Assembly (NCBI GenBank): GCA_003457065.1
Contig: DMJQ01000071.1
Span: 11,133-20,781, forward strand
Reading direction: 5' to 3'
Origin: Clostridiales bacterium
GTDB taxonomy: Bacteria > Bacillota > Clostridia > Tissierellales > Sedimentibacteraceae
DNA length: 9,649 bases
In this document: in pieces, positions 1-6,242 of the stretch
How positions within the stretch are numbered: the stretch's first letter is position 1
How the letters are laid out: each line of letters opens with the position of its first letter
The notes under the pieces: generated by a model
The model's database searches: none
The model's input: the letters and a program-made list of their open reading frames with translations, nothing else
What the model was told of the DNA's origin: nothing
Translations under genes and position numbers: made by a program

Positions 1-1
1 A

Positions 2-1324
2 AAAAATGTTGAAAATGTAGCTTATGATGAACTGGGAGTCATTGAACTTCCCAACGGCGAGACGAGAAGCTGCCGAGTTCTTGAAATTAATGGAAGCAAC
101 GCACTGGTACAGCTTTTTGAAAGCTCCGCAGGCATAAACCTTGCAGAGAGCAAGGTGAAATTTCTCGGAAGGGGAATGGAGCTGGCAGTATCCTACGATA
201 TGCTCGGACGTGTATTTGACGGTCTGGGAAGGCCTATCGACAACGGTCCGGAAATAATTCCCGAAAAAAGACTCGATATTAACGGTCTGCCAATGAATCC
301 TTCGGCAAGAGACTATCCCGATGAATTTATACAGACAGGTGTTTCTGCAATAGACGGATTGAACACACTGGTAAGAGGGCAGAAACTTCCCATATTTTCA
401 GGTTCCGGTCTGCCACATGCAGAGCTGGCGGCACAAATTGCACGTCAATCAAAAGTTCTTGGAACTGATTCCAAATTTGCCGTTGTATTTGCGGCAATAG
501 GTATCACATATGAAGAAGCGGATTTCTTTATTTCCGACTTTAAGCGCACAGGTGCCATAGACAGAACCGTACTGTTCATGAATCTGGCTGACGACCCTGC
601 CATAGAGCGTATTTCAACACCGCGTATGGCGCTTACCGCAGCAGAATTCCTGGCATTTGAAAAGGGTATGCACGTTCTCGTAATTCTTACAGATATAACT
701 AACTATGCAGAGGCTCTGCGTGAGGTATCTGCGGCACGTAAGGAAGTACCGGGAAGACGTGGATATCCCGGATATTTATATACTGACCTTGCATCCATTT
801 ATGAAAGGGCAGGACGAAAAAGAGATATTGAAGGCTCTATTACAATGATTCCTATACTTACGATGCCTGAAGATGACAAAACGCATCCGATACCCGACCT
901 GACAGGATATATTACAGAAGGTCAGATTATTCTTTCCCGTGAATTGTACAGAAAGAATATAAAACCTCCTATTGACGTTCTTCCTTCATTGTCACGTTTA
1001 AAGGATAAAGGTATAGGAAGAGGAAAGACGAGAGAAGACCACTCAGATGTATTGAACCAGCTGTTTGCGGCTTACGCGAGAGGTAAGGAAGCCAAAGAGC
1101 TTATGGCAATACTGGGAGAGGCAGCACTTTCTGACACAGATAAATATTATGCCAAATTCGCGGACGAATTTGAAAAAAAATATGTTTCTCAAGGCTATGA
1201 AACAAACAGAACAATTGAAGAAACACTGACTATCGGATGGGATTTATTGACGCTGCTTCCGAAGAGCGAATTAAAACGTATAAGGGACGAATATATTGAA
1301 AAATACTATCCGAAACAAGATTAG
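2..1324 (+). CDS. atpB: V-type ATP synthase/ATPase subunit B, 5'-truncated by the window edge
   Basis: This is the non-catalytic B subunit of the V1 sector of a bacterial V-type (A/V-type) ATPase, also called NtpB. It alternates with catalytic A subunits in the hexamer that couples ATP hydrolysis or synthesis to Na+ or H+ movement. The reading frame is open from base 2, and the residues before the first in-frame start-like codon (GTG at 155) already match the family ([22 protein letters not shown]), so the GTG is internal. By comparison with Enterococcus hirae NtpB (about 458 aa as I recall it) roughly 18 N-terminal residues are missing; 440 codons are present. Visible landmarks are [33 protein letters not shown] (about 398-436, the degenerate P-loop region of B subunits), [15 protein letters not shown], and [11 protein letters not shown], whose Arg at 995-997 corresponds to the residue reaching into the A-subunit active site. 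It ends 12 nt before atpD, in the same operon. Confidence 0.97.
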   Translation, partial: KNVENVAYDELGVIELPNGETRSCRVLEINGSNALVQLFESSAGINLAESKVKFLGRGMELAVSYDMLGRVFDGLGRPIDNGPEIIPEKRLDINGLPMNPSARDYPDEFIQTGVSAIDGLNTLVRGQKLPIFSGSGLPHAELAAQIARQSKVLGTDSKFAVVFAAIGITYEEADFFISDFKRTGAIDRTVLFMNLADDPAIERISTPRMALTAAEFLAFEKGMHVLVILTDITNYAEALREVSAARKEVPGRRGYPGYLYTDLASIYERAGRKRDIEGSITMIPILTMPEDDKTHPIPDLTGYITEGQIILSRELYRKNIKPPIDVLPSLSRLKDKGIGRGKTREDHSDVLNQLFAAYARGKEAKELMAILGEAALSDTDKYYAKFADEFEKKYVSQGYETNRTIEETLTIGWDLLTLLPKSELKRIRDEYIEKYYPKQD

Positions 1325-1336
1325 AGGGGTGAGGTT

Positions 1337-2029
1337 ATGGCAAGATTAAATGTAAATCCAACCAGAATGGTATTAACCTCTCTGAAAAAGCGTCTGAAGG
1401 TGGCGGTAAAAGGCCATAAGATGCTCAAGGATAAACGAGATGAGCTTATGAAGCAATTTTTGGAGCTTGCCAGAGAAAATAAAGTCTTGCGTGAGCAGGT
1501 TGAGGCACACATCGGTGATGTTTATTCCAACTTCGTCATAGCCAGTGCGGTTATGTCATCTGAAGTGTTAAACGAAGCATTGATGTTTCCGAAACAGGGC
1601 GTATCCATAGAAGTAGGCAATAAAAATGTCATGAGCGTTGATGTTCCGGTATTTGAATTTAAAACAACGACTGATGATACATCAAATATTTATCCCTATG
1701 GTTTTGCCAACACTTCGGCAGAGCTTGACAATGCAATTGAAAATTTAGCCGATATTTTTCCTGAATTGCTTAAGCTTGCGGCTGTTGAAAAAGAAGTGCA
1801 GCTTTTATCCGCTGAAATCGAAAAGACAAGAAGAAGGGTTAATGCTCTCGAATATGTTATGATTCCCCAATTTCAGGAAACAATTAAATATATTCAGATG
1901 AAACTGGACGAAAATGAGAGAGGAAATCAAACCAGACTCATGAAGGTCAAAGACATGATGCTCCAGGAGGCAATAGAAGAAAAACAGGAATTTACCAATG
2001 CCTCCATTGATGAATTCAATTCAAAATAA
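1337..2029 (+). CDS. atpD: V-type ATP synthase/ATPase subunit D (central stalk)
   Basis: This is subunit D (NtpD), the long coiled-coil axle of the V1 rotor that turns inside the A3B3 hexamer and joins subunit F to the membrane ring. The N-terminus (RLNVNPTRM, then [23 protein letters not shown]) and the C-terminal helix ([19 protein letters not shown], then [12 protein letters not shown]) are the two conserved halves of the antiparallel coiled coil; the middle is the usual variable part. At 230 aa it is about 20 residues longer than E. hirae NtpD as I remember it. The excess is a charged, probably helical C-terminal tail after the RLMKVKDM segment. The start is ATG 1337, preceded by a good Shine-Dalgarno (AGGGGTGAGG, 1325-1334). 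It follows atpB by 12 nt and is the last gene of the operon in this window, since an intrinsic terminator lies 36 nt past its stop. Confidence 0.96.
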   Translation: MARLNVNPTRMVLTSLKKRLKVAVKGHKMLKDKRDELMKQFLELARENKVLREQVEAHIGDVYSNFVIASAVMSSEVLNEALMFPKQGVSIEVGNKNVMSVDVPVFEFKTTTDDTSNIYPYGFANTSAELDNAIENLADIFPELLKLAAVEKEVQLLSAEIEKTRRRVNALEYVMIPQFQETIKYIQMKLDENERGNQTRLMKVKDMMLQEAIEEKQEFTNASIDEFNSK

Positions 2030-2064
2030 GGATTTTAATTTTACAACAATATAATAACAAATGC

Positions 2065-2109
2065 AAAAGGCCACCGCTTGATAAATCATGCGGTGGCCTT
2101 TTGATTTTT
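2065..2109 (+). terminator. Intrinsic terminator of the V-ATPase operon
   Basis: A perfect 13-bp inverted repeat (AAAAGGCCACCGC at 2065-2077 and its complement at 2090-2102) encloses a 12-nt loop. Inside the loop a further 3 bp can form. The stem ends in T4 and is followed by GATTTTTC. The A-tract/T-tract flanks are symmetrical, so it could also work weakly on the other strand. It separates the atpB-atpD operon from the next gene, which has its own promoter. Confidence 0.93.
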
Positions 2110-2161
2110 CGATCATATTCACAGCTTTTTGTTTGAAATTATTATGGTAGCTCTTTTTTGC

Positions 2162-2190
2162 TTGACAAAGAGATGCGGCGCGGATATACT
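2162..2190 (+). promoter_or_regulatory. Sigma-A type promoter of the nitronate monooxygenase-like gene
   Basis: TTGACA (2162-2167) is a perfect -35 box, and TATACT (2185-2190), one base from consensus, is the -10 box, with an exact 17-nt spacer. Transcription should begin near 2197, giving a leader of about 36 nt with no obvious structure. Confidence 0.85.
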
Positions 2191-2232
2191 TTGATTATCA
2201 AATAAACAGATATTTAAAGCATTGGAGAGAAT

Positions 2233-3279
2233 ATGAAGTTAAAAGAATTGAAAATCGGAAATTTAACTGCTGCGATTCCAATAATTCAGGGAGGCATGGG
2301 TATCGGCATATCATTGTCCAACCTGGCTGCAGCCGTTGCCAATGAAGGTGGAATAGGAACGATATCAGGGGTGCAGATTGGGTTTCGTGAACCTGATTTT
2401 GCCGCCAATCCTGTAGAAGCCAATTTAAGAGCAATCGGAAAGGAAATAAAAAAAGCAAGAGAGAAAACAAAAGGCATTATAGCCATGAACTTAATGGCTG
2501 CCATGAATAACTACGAACTTTATGTAAAAAAAGCTGTTGAAGAGAAGATAGATTTAATAATATCCGGAGCAGGACTGCCTCTTGCACTTCCTAAGCTTGT
2601 GGAAGGAACATCAACTAAGATAGCTCCGATAGTATCATCGGCGAAGGCTGCAAGAATAATTATAAAAAGTTATTTAAAGCATGACAGGCTGCCTGATGCT
2701 GTTGTTGTAGAAGGACCGTTGGCAGGCGGACACCTGGGATTTAAGATGGATGAAATGTTAGAAAAAAAATATGCATCCTTAAAAGAAATTGTTAAGGAAG
2801 TAAAAGAGTTAATCGGCAATATCGAATCGGAACACAGTATTAAAATACCTGTTATTGCCGCTGGAGGAATAAGAACCAAAGAGGATATGGCTGAGCTGGC
2901 AGAGTCCGGAGCTGAGGGCTTTCAAATTGCAAGTTTGTTTGTTCCTACTGTTGAATGTGATGCTCATGAAAACTTCAAGCTTGCATATGTCAATGCAACA
3001 GATGAAGAAGAAATGATAATAAAGAGTCCTGTGGGAATGCCAGCAAGAGCCATTAGAACAAAATTCCTGACCGATTCTTTGATAAACGGCTGTACAGTAA
3101 GCAAATGCTACAAATGCATGCCTAACTGCAATCCGATGACTATTCCGTACTGCATATCAACCGGCCTCATAGATGCGGCGGAAGGTCGTGACGGTCTGAT
3201 ATTCTGCGGCTCTAAATTAGCAGGGATTAATAAAATTTCAACGGTTAAAGAGGTAATCAGCAAGCTAATTAATGACTGA
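2233..3279 (+). CDS. Nitronate monooxygenase-like FMN enzyme (2-nitropropane dioxygenase / FabK superfamily) with Cys-rich C-terminus
   Basis: This is a TIM-barrel flavoenzyme of the nitronate monooxygenase family, which oxidises alkyl nitronates using FMN and O2. In strict anaerobes such proteins are often annotated this way, but the physiological substrate is unknown; the related FabK is an enoyl-ACP reductase. Seen: QGGMGIGIS (residues 19-27), NLMAA, GAGLP, EGPLAGGHLG (about 160-169) with His167 at the position of the family's catalytic histidine, and the phosphate-binding AAGGI (209-213). The C-terminal tail holds six cysteines (287, 292, 295, 299, 307, 325), including a CxxCxxxC core followed by NPMTIPYC and FCGS. 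FabK and classical NMOs lack such a cluster, but similar tails occur in clostridial homologues as I recall them. At 348 aa the length is normal. The ATG is preceded by GGAGAGA (2224-2230). The gene is monocistronic by promoter position, and no good terminator follows before the T-box promoter. No neighbour indicates its substrate. Confidence 0.87.
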   Translation: MKLKELKIGNLTAAIPIIQGGMGIGISLSNLAAAVANEGGIGTISGVQIGFREPDFAANPVEANLRAIGKEIKKAREKTKGIIAMNLMAAMNNYELYVKKAVEEKIDLIISGAGLPLALPKLVEGTSTKIAPIVSSAKAARIIIKSYLKHDRLPDAVVVEGPLAGGHLGFKMDEMLEKKYASLKEIVKEVKELIGNIESEHSIKIPVIAAGGIRTKEDMAELAESGAEGFQIASLFVPTVECDAHENFKLAYVNATDEEEMIIKSPVGMPARAIRTKFLTDSLINGCTVSKCYKCMPNCNPMTIPYCISTGLIDAAEGRDGLIFCGSKLAGINKISTVKEVISKLIND

Positions 3280-3326
3280 TAATTAAATATAACAAAAAAT
3301 TAATAAAAATAAATTTTAAAATTTAC

Positions 3327-3355
3327 TTGACAAAGTATGTATAGTGGTGTAATAT
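3327..3355 (+). promoter_or_regulatory. Sigma-A type promoter of the T-box leader / putP
   Basis: A perfect TTGACA (3327-3332), a 17-nt spacer and TAATAT (3350-3355) form a strong promoter. The roughly 45 nt upstream (3280-3324) are almost pure A/T with A- and T-tracts, as in an UP element. Transcription should start near 3361, just before the base of T-box Stem I. Confidence 0.88.
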
Positions 3356-3374
3356 TTCGTTTAATATAATATTT

Positions 3375-3585
3375 GCTATGAAGAGGATTAGTAAAGAAAC
3401 ATGGACTTAGAGAGAAGGCTGCTTGGTGAAATGCTTTTGTCCCACTGTTAATTGAACCCGCCTCGGAGCGTTTGGGGGTAACAACCCAAAGGGCAAAACC
3501 CTTATCTTATTGAGTTACTGTACTTTTGTGCAGTTAGAGTGGTACCGCGGACATCCGCCTCTTATAGAGGCGGATGTATTTTTTT
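3375..3585 (+). promoter_or_regulatory. T-box riboswitch, proline (specifier CCC)
   Basis: The leader senses uncharged tRNA by transcription antitermination. Stem I begins with GCT (3375-3377) pairing AGC (3467-3469) and GAGG (3383-3386) pairing CCTC (3461-3464), with the ATGA/GG kink-turn bases between. The specifier loop has AGTA (3390-3393) opposite GAA-CCC-G (3454-3460). The CCC at 3457-3459 sits where the codon is read, so tRNA-Pro with a GGG anticodon is predicted. Distal features are the AGAGA bulge (about 3410-3415) and GGTG loop (3425-3428), which contact the tRNA elbow. TTTGGG/CCCAAA (3471-3490) fits the Stem II/IIA-B region, and 3517-3534 forms 7-bp Stem III. The T-box AGAGTGGTACCGCGG (3536-3550) can form the antiterminator: AGAG/CTCT (3536-3539/3559-3562) and GCGG/CCGC (3547-3550/3555-3558) around a 7-nt TGGTACC bulge. 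Its TGGT complements an ACCA tRNA end. The predicted amino acid matches the downstream transporter. Confidence 0.95.
3551..3585 (+). terminator. T-box-controlled intrinsic terminator
   Basis: ACATCCGCCTCT (3551-3562) and its perfect complement (3566-3577) form a 12-bp stem with a 3-nt loop. A T-rich run follows (3579-3585). The left arm also contains CCGCCTCT, which is the 3' side of the antiterminator, so the two folds exclude each other: terminator when tRNA is charged, antiterminator when uncharged tRNA-Pro is bound. Confidence 0.94.
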
Positions 3586-3598
3586 AACCCTAACCCCG

Positions 3599-3619
3599 TT
3601 TCAGGTGATTTTCCTGAAA
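3599..3619 (+). other. Small hairpin downstream of the T-box terminator
   Basis: TTTCAGG (3599-3605) and CCTGAAA (3613-3619) form a 7-bp stem with a 7-nt loop, followed by a short A-run rather than T's, so it is not a terminator in the + direction. It lies at the start of the ~250-nt spacer between the riboswitch and putP. Its role is unknown. Confidence 0.45.
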
Positions 3620-3654
3620 AATGGCGGTAGGTTTTATGCAGTGCAATTCAGTAT

Positions 3655-3801
3655 GACTTGACCCAATTTGTGCGAGCGATAGCGAAGAACAAATTGCCGG
3701 TAAGTCAACCACAACGAATTCCCTATTTATGTGAGCGACAGCGAGCAAATAAATTGGTGAATGAGACTGTGTAATTATGCGACCGGCAGTGAGCAAGCAT
3801 A
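3655..3801 (+). repeat. Array of three hairpins carrying a diverged 19-nt repeat
   Basis: A 19-nt motif occurs three times: 3671-3689, 3730-3748 and 3778-3796 (starts 59 and 48 nt apart). Copies 1/2 and copies 2/3 each agree at 15 of 19 bases; the pattern is roughly TGYGAGCGAYAGCGAGCAA, containing a tandem AGCGA-N-AGCGA in the first two. Each copy sits at the tip of an inverted repeat whose arms differ. Copy 1 has CAATTTGT/ACAAATTG (3664-3671/3689-3696), extended by ACC/GGT and GACTT/AAGTC (3655-3659/3702-3706). Copy 2 has ATTTAT/ATAAAT (3725-3730/3749-3754), extended by CC/GG and ATTC/GAAT (3718-3721/3759-3762). Copy 3 has TATGC/GCATA (3776-3780/3797-3801). Different but self-complementary arms around a common tip suggest structure matters at the RNA or DNA level. 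It could be a dispersed intergenic repeat or an extra leader element; I do not recognise a named family. Confidence 0.6.
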
Positions 3802-3822
3802 TGTGGAGCCTGCAATTAAAAG

Positions 3823-3830
3823 AAGGAGGT
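3823..3830 (+). promoter_or_regulatory. putP: Ribosome binding site that fixes the putP start
   Basis: AAGGAGGT lies 6 nt before ATG 3837. This strong Shine-Dalgarno rules out the upstream in-frame ATG codons at 3777 and 3801, which lie inside or just past the third hairpin repeat and have no such site. Confidence 0.92.
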
Positions 3831-3836
3831 TCGTTA

Positions 3837-5402
3837 ATGAAAGGAGACACATTACAAATTTTTGTTTCAATGATTGTGTACATGGCTGTTGTTATGGGCA
3901 TCGGATTATATTTTGCAAAACGTGCCAATGAAAGCAGTGACAACTATTTTTTAGGAGGTAGATCACTTGGCCCGTGGGTTACGGCTATGAGCGCAGAAGC
4001 TTCAGATATGAGCGGATGGCTATTAATGGGTCTTCCGGGAGTTGCGTACTGGTTTGGCTTGAGTGATGCCATATGGACCGCAATAGGTCTTGCCGTGGGA
4101 ACATACTTAAACTGGTTTTTCGTGGCTAAAAGGCTTCACAATTATTCTGTTGTTGCAGGAGATTCCATAACACTTCCTGATTTTTACAGCAACCGATTTA
4201 AAGAAAAAAATAAGATTATCATGACTATTTCAGCAGTTTTTATTTTAGTATTTTTTACGGTTTATGCCTCGAGCTGTTTTGTCACTGTAGGTAAGCTGTT
4301 TAGTACGTTATTTGGATTTAAGTATCAGTATATGATGATAGCAGGTGCTGCATTTGTTATATTCTATACATTTGTCGGCGGATTTTTGGCTGAAAGTGCA
4401 TCAGATACCATGCAGGCATTCGTAATGATTGTTGCCTTAGTAACAACTCTTGCTGTTGGAACAGCTGCCGCAGGCGGTATAACAGCTGTTATTGCAAATG
4501 CACGGTCAATTCCGGGATTTTTTGAATTTTTCGGAATAGCATCTCCTATATTGGGAGCAGACGGCACACAGACAGTAATCAACGGTGTTCCGCAGTTCGG
4601 CGTAGCAGGCAGGTATGGAATATACACAGTGCTTTCGACAATGGCATGGGGTCTCGGCTATTTTGGAATGCCGCAGGTGCTTTTAAGATTTATGGCAATA
4701 AGAAATTCGGGAGAGTTAAAACAGTCAAGAAGAATTGCTACCGTATGGGTTCTGATTTCTCTTGTGGCTGCTGTTTCAATAGGTATCATCGGAAGGGCTT
4801 TATTTCCTACGGCAATATCTACTTACAGCGAGGCTGAGAGCGTATTTGTTGTACTTTCTCAAAATCTGCTTCCGGCATTTCTGGCAGGCTTTGTAATGGC
4901 AGGTATACTGGCTGCCACAATAAGTTCTTCGGATTCATATTTGTTAATTGCCGCATCTGCATTTGCTAAAAATATTTATCAGCATTTAATTAATAAGGAT
5001 GCAACGGATAAACAGGTCATGAATGTATCAAGAATTGTATTGCTGGCAATTTCAATTATAGGTATTGTGATTGCGCTTGATGAAAGCAGCATAATATTTA
5101 CCATTGTTTCATTTGCCTGGGCAGGATTCGGTGCTACGTTCGGACCGATTACACTATTCTCGCTGTTCTGGAAAAGAACAACGAGGGAAGGTGCCATTGC
5201 AGGCATGCTTTCAGGAGGGATAATGGTATTTATATGGAAACTTCTTCTCAAACCAATGGGCGGAATTTTCGGTGTGTATGAATTGCTTCCTGCATTTATA
5301 ATATCCTGCATATTCATTTATATGGTATCTAAAATGTCTGCGGAACCGTCTGCAGAAATTCAAAATGAATTTGAAATCGTGAGAAAAAAAGCACTGGAAT
5401 AA
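3837..5402 (+). CDS. putP: Sodium/proline symporter (SSS family, PutP)
   Basis: This is an inner-membrane Na+/solute symporter that imports L-proline with Na+. The protein of 521 aa has the hydrophobic pattern of a 13-helix SSS transporter and aligns by eye along nearly its whole length with E. coli PutP (502 aa). GGRSLGPWVTAMSAEASDMSG (residues 40-60) contains Asp57 and Ser59 at the positions of E. coli Asp55 and Ser57 (Na+/proline binding). GWGLGYFG of PutP appears as AWGLGYFG. ILAATISSSDS places Ser363 and Ser364 at the second Na+ site (E. coli Ser340/Thr341), and WAGFGATFGP (from Trp428) is the SSS signature region. An insertion of about 25 residues relative to E. coli lies before the AWGLGYFG helix. 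The start at 3837 is chosen because of AAGGAGGT just upstream and because translation from 3777 would add 20 residues absent from the family. Expression is predicted to depend on the proline T-box upstream. In Clostridia proline is also a Stickland electron acceptor, which may explain tight control of uptake. Other SSS substrates are possible but the riboswitch argues for proline. Confidence 0.95.
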   Translation: MKGDTLQIFVSMIVYMAVVMGIGLYFAKRANESSDNYFLGGRSLGPWVTAMSAEASDMSGWLLMGLPGVAYWFGLSDAIWTAIGLAVGTYLNWFFVAKRLHNYSVVAGDSITLPDFYSNRFKEKNKIIMTISAVFILVFFTVYASSCFVTVGKLFSTLFGFKYQYMMIAGAAFVIFYTFVGGFLAESASDTMQAFVMIVALVTTLAVGTAAAGGITAVIANARSIPGFFEFFGIASPILGADGTQTVINGVPQFGVAGRYGIYTVLSTMAWGLGYFGMPQVLLRFMAIRNSGELKQSRRIATVWVLISLVAAVSIGIIGRALFPTAISTYSEAESVFVVLSQNLLPAFLAGFVMAGILAATISSSDSYLLIAASAFAKNIYQHLINKDATDKQVMNVSRIVLLAISIIGIVIALDESSIIFTIVSFAWAGFGATFGPITLFSLFWKRTTREGAIAGMLSGGIMVFIWKLLLKPMGGIFGVYELLPAFIISCIFIYMVSKMSAEPSAEIQNEFEIVRKKALE

Positions 5403-5422
5403 AACTGAAAAAATAAGAATAG

Positions 5423-5490
5423 AAGAAGCTGCTGCATTTAGCGGTTGTGTCCATGATGATTAATAATTGCTAATGCAACAGCTTCTTTTG
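5423..5490. terminator. Shared hairpin terminator between convergent putP and aroK
   Basis: A long inverted repeat (5423-5442 with 5469-5487; about 18 pairs, one C-A mismatch and one bulged T) encloses a 26-nt loop. On the + strand it ends in CTTCTTTTG, a modest T-tract for putP. On the - strand it is followed by CTATTCTTATTTTTTC, a better T-rich tail for the aro operon. The right arm is the final six codons and stop of aroK, so the hairpin overlaps coding sequence. Confidence 0.78.
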
Positions 5491-5982
5491 TCTGATATAT
5501 GCTTCTGCAATGCTGTTTGCGGCATCACCGGCTGTTTTATTATTTAATATTTCAATGTGGCAGTATTTTTTGTATAAGTAGATTCTTTCACTGTAGAGCA
5601 TATGGATATTGCTGATGCTTTCTTTAAGCAGGGGACGGGTTTCTGTGTCAATATCGGCGATTATCTTTTCAATCGGCCGGTTTAAAAAAACTATGACAGA
5701 GTTTTGTTTTAAATAATCCATGTTTTCTTTTCTTTTTATCACCCCTCCGCCTGTTGAAATTACAGTGGAACTTTCTTTGCTTACTTCCTTTGCACATTCG
5801 GTTTCCGCATTTCTGAAATATTCCTCGCTTATAGCGAACATAGCCGGAATCGATTTGTTTTCTTTTCGAGCTATATATTCGTCCATATCTATAAATTTCA
5901 TTTCCAGTTTTTTTGAAACCAGCGAACCTACGGTTGTTTTTCCGCTTCCTGGCATACCGATTATAACTATATTTCCGTTCAT
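5470..5982 (-). CDS. aroK: Shikimate kinase
   Basis: This cytoplasmic P-loop kinase phosphorylates shikimate to shikimate-3-phosphate with ATP. Seen: Walker A GMPGSGKTT (residues 9-17), the FIDMDEYI segment with Asp32/Asp34 (Mg2+ and shikimate), EEYFRNAE with the substrate arginine Arg57, TGGGV (77-81, shikimate-binding glycines), the lid arginine in TRPLL (115-119), and Arg133 in YSERIYLY. At 170 aa the length is typical. The frame stays open upstream to 6045 inside the chorismate mutase gene, but ATG 5982 is chosen: the protein then begins MNGNIVIIGMPG as in the family, the gap to the preceding stop is 5 nt, and GGAG and AAGGA lie just upstream. It is the last gene of the aro operon, and its final codons form one arm of the terminator hairpin. 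Confidence 0.94.
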   Translation of the reverse strand: MNGNIVIIGMPGSGKTTVGSLVSKKLEMKFIDMDEYIARKENKSIPAMFAISEEYFRNAETECAKEVSKESSTVISTGGGVIKRKENMDYLKQNSVIVFLNRPIEKIIADIDTETRPLLKESISNIHMLYSERIYLYKKYCHIEILNNKTAGDAANSIAEAYIRQKKLLH

Positions 5983-5987
5983 AGTCC

Positions 5988-6242
5988 TTATTTCTCCAGC
6001 TCCTTGCTTGAATCCATAATTTGTCTGTAAATACCTTCGATGCATTTAGAATATTCTTTGTTTTCTAAATAACTGATACAGTTTTCTATGACTGCTTTTT
6101 CTCTTTTTGCATCGTAAATCGGAATGTTGTTTTCTTTTTTATATTGTCCTATCTCTAATACAACATTAAATCTTTTTTCCAACAGACGTACTATTTCCAT
6201 GTCAATATTGTTAATCTCGGTTCTTGCGTTTTTTAAATCCAT
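5988..6242 (-). CDS. Chorismate mutase, monofunctional AroQ class
   Basis: This small all-helical enzyme rearranges chorismate to prephenate, the branch point to phenylalanine and tyrosine. At 84 aa it consists of a single AroQ-type domain with no prephenate dehydratase, dehydrogenase or DAHP synthase part fused. Aligned by eye with the mutase domain of E. coli P-protein, the active-site residues are present: Arg7 (Arg11), Arg24 (Arg28), Lys35 (Lys39), Asp44 (Asp48), Arg47 (Arg51) and Glu48 (Glu52). The position of E. coli Gln88 falls near Arg70/Gln71 in YRQIMDSS and is uncertain in my alignment. The start ATG overlaps the 3' end of aroC by 10 nt, indicating translational coupling, and aroK begins 5 nt after the stop. 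Its place directly after chorismate synthase makes functional sense, since it consumes that enzyme's product. Confidence 0.92.
   Translation of the reverse strand: MDLKNARTEINNIDMEIVRLLEKRFNVVLEIGQYKKENNIPIYDAKREKAVIENCISYLENKEYSKCIEGIYRQIMDSSKELEK

Noticed and set aside
155..157. GTG as the start of V-ATPase subunit B
   Set aside because: The frame is open to the window edge and the upstream residues match the subunit B N-terminal domain, so the gene is cut by the window, not started here.
2198..2504. Minus-strand open frames over the flavoenzyme gene
   Set aside because: They are shadows of a clearly conserved plus-strand gene and show no family motif or ribosome site.
3311..3324. AAATTTTAAAATTT palindrome as a terminator of the flavoenzyme gene
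   Set aside because: It is purely A/T with no stable stem or GC core and directly precedes the -35 box, so an UP-like role is more plausible.
3655..3801. CRISPR array
   Set aside because: Only three diverged 19-nt copies with unequal spacing, and the intervening DNA forms the hairpin arms; no cas genes nearby.
3777..3836. N-terminal extension of PutP by 20 residues from ATG 3777
   Set aside because: The ATG lies inside the third hairpin repeat with no ribosome site, the added residues are absent from the family, and AAGGAGGT directly precedes ATG 3837.
3590..3943. 117-codon open frame on the minus strand across the spacer and putP start
   Set aside because: It is antisense to the putP start, covers hairpin repeats, and has no convincing promoter or ribosome site; the openness is best explained by repeat DNA.
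4364..5317. Antisense and alternate-frame open stretches within putP
   Set aside because: Low-complexity, hydrophobic or motif-free translations opposite a well-conserved transporter gene.
5983..6045. Longer AroK start at 6045
   Set aside because: The added 21 residues overlap the chorismate mutase gene in another frame and do not resemble a shikimate kinase N-terminus.
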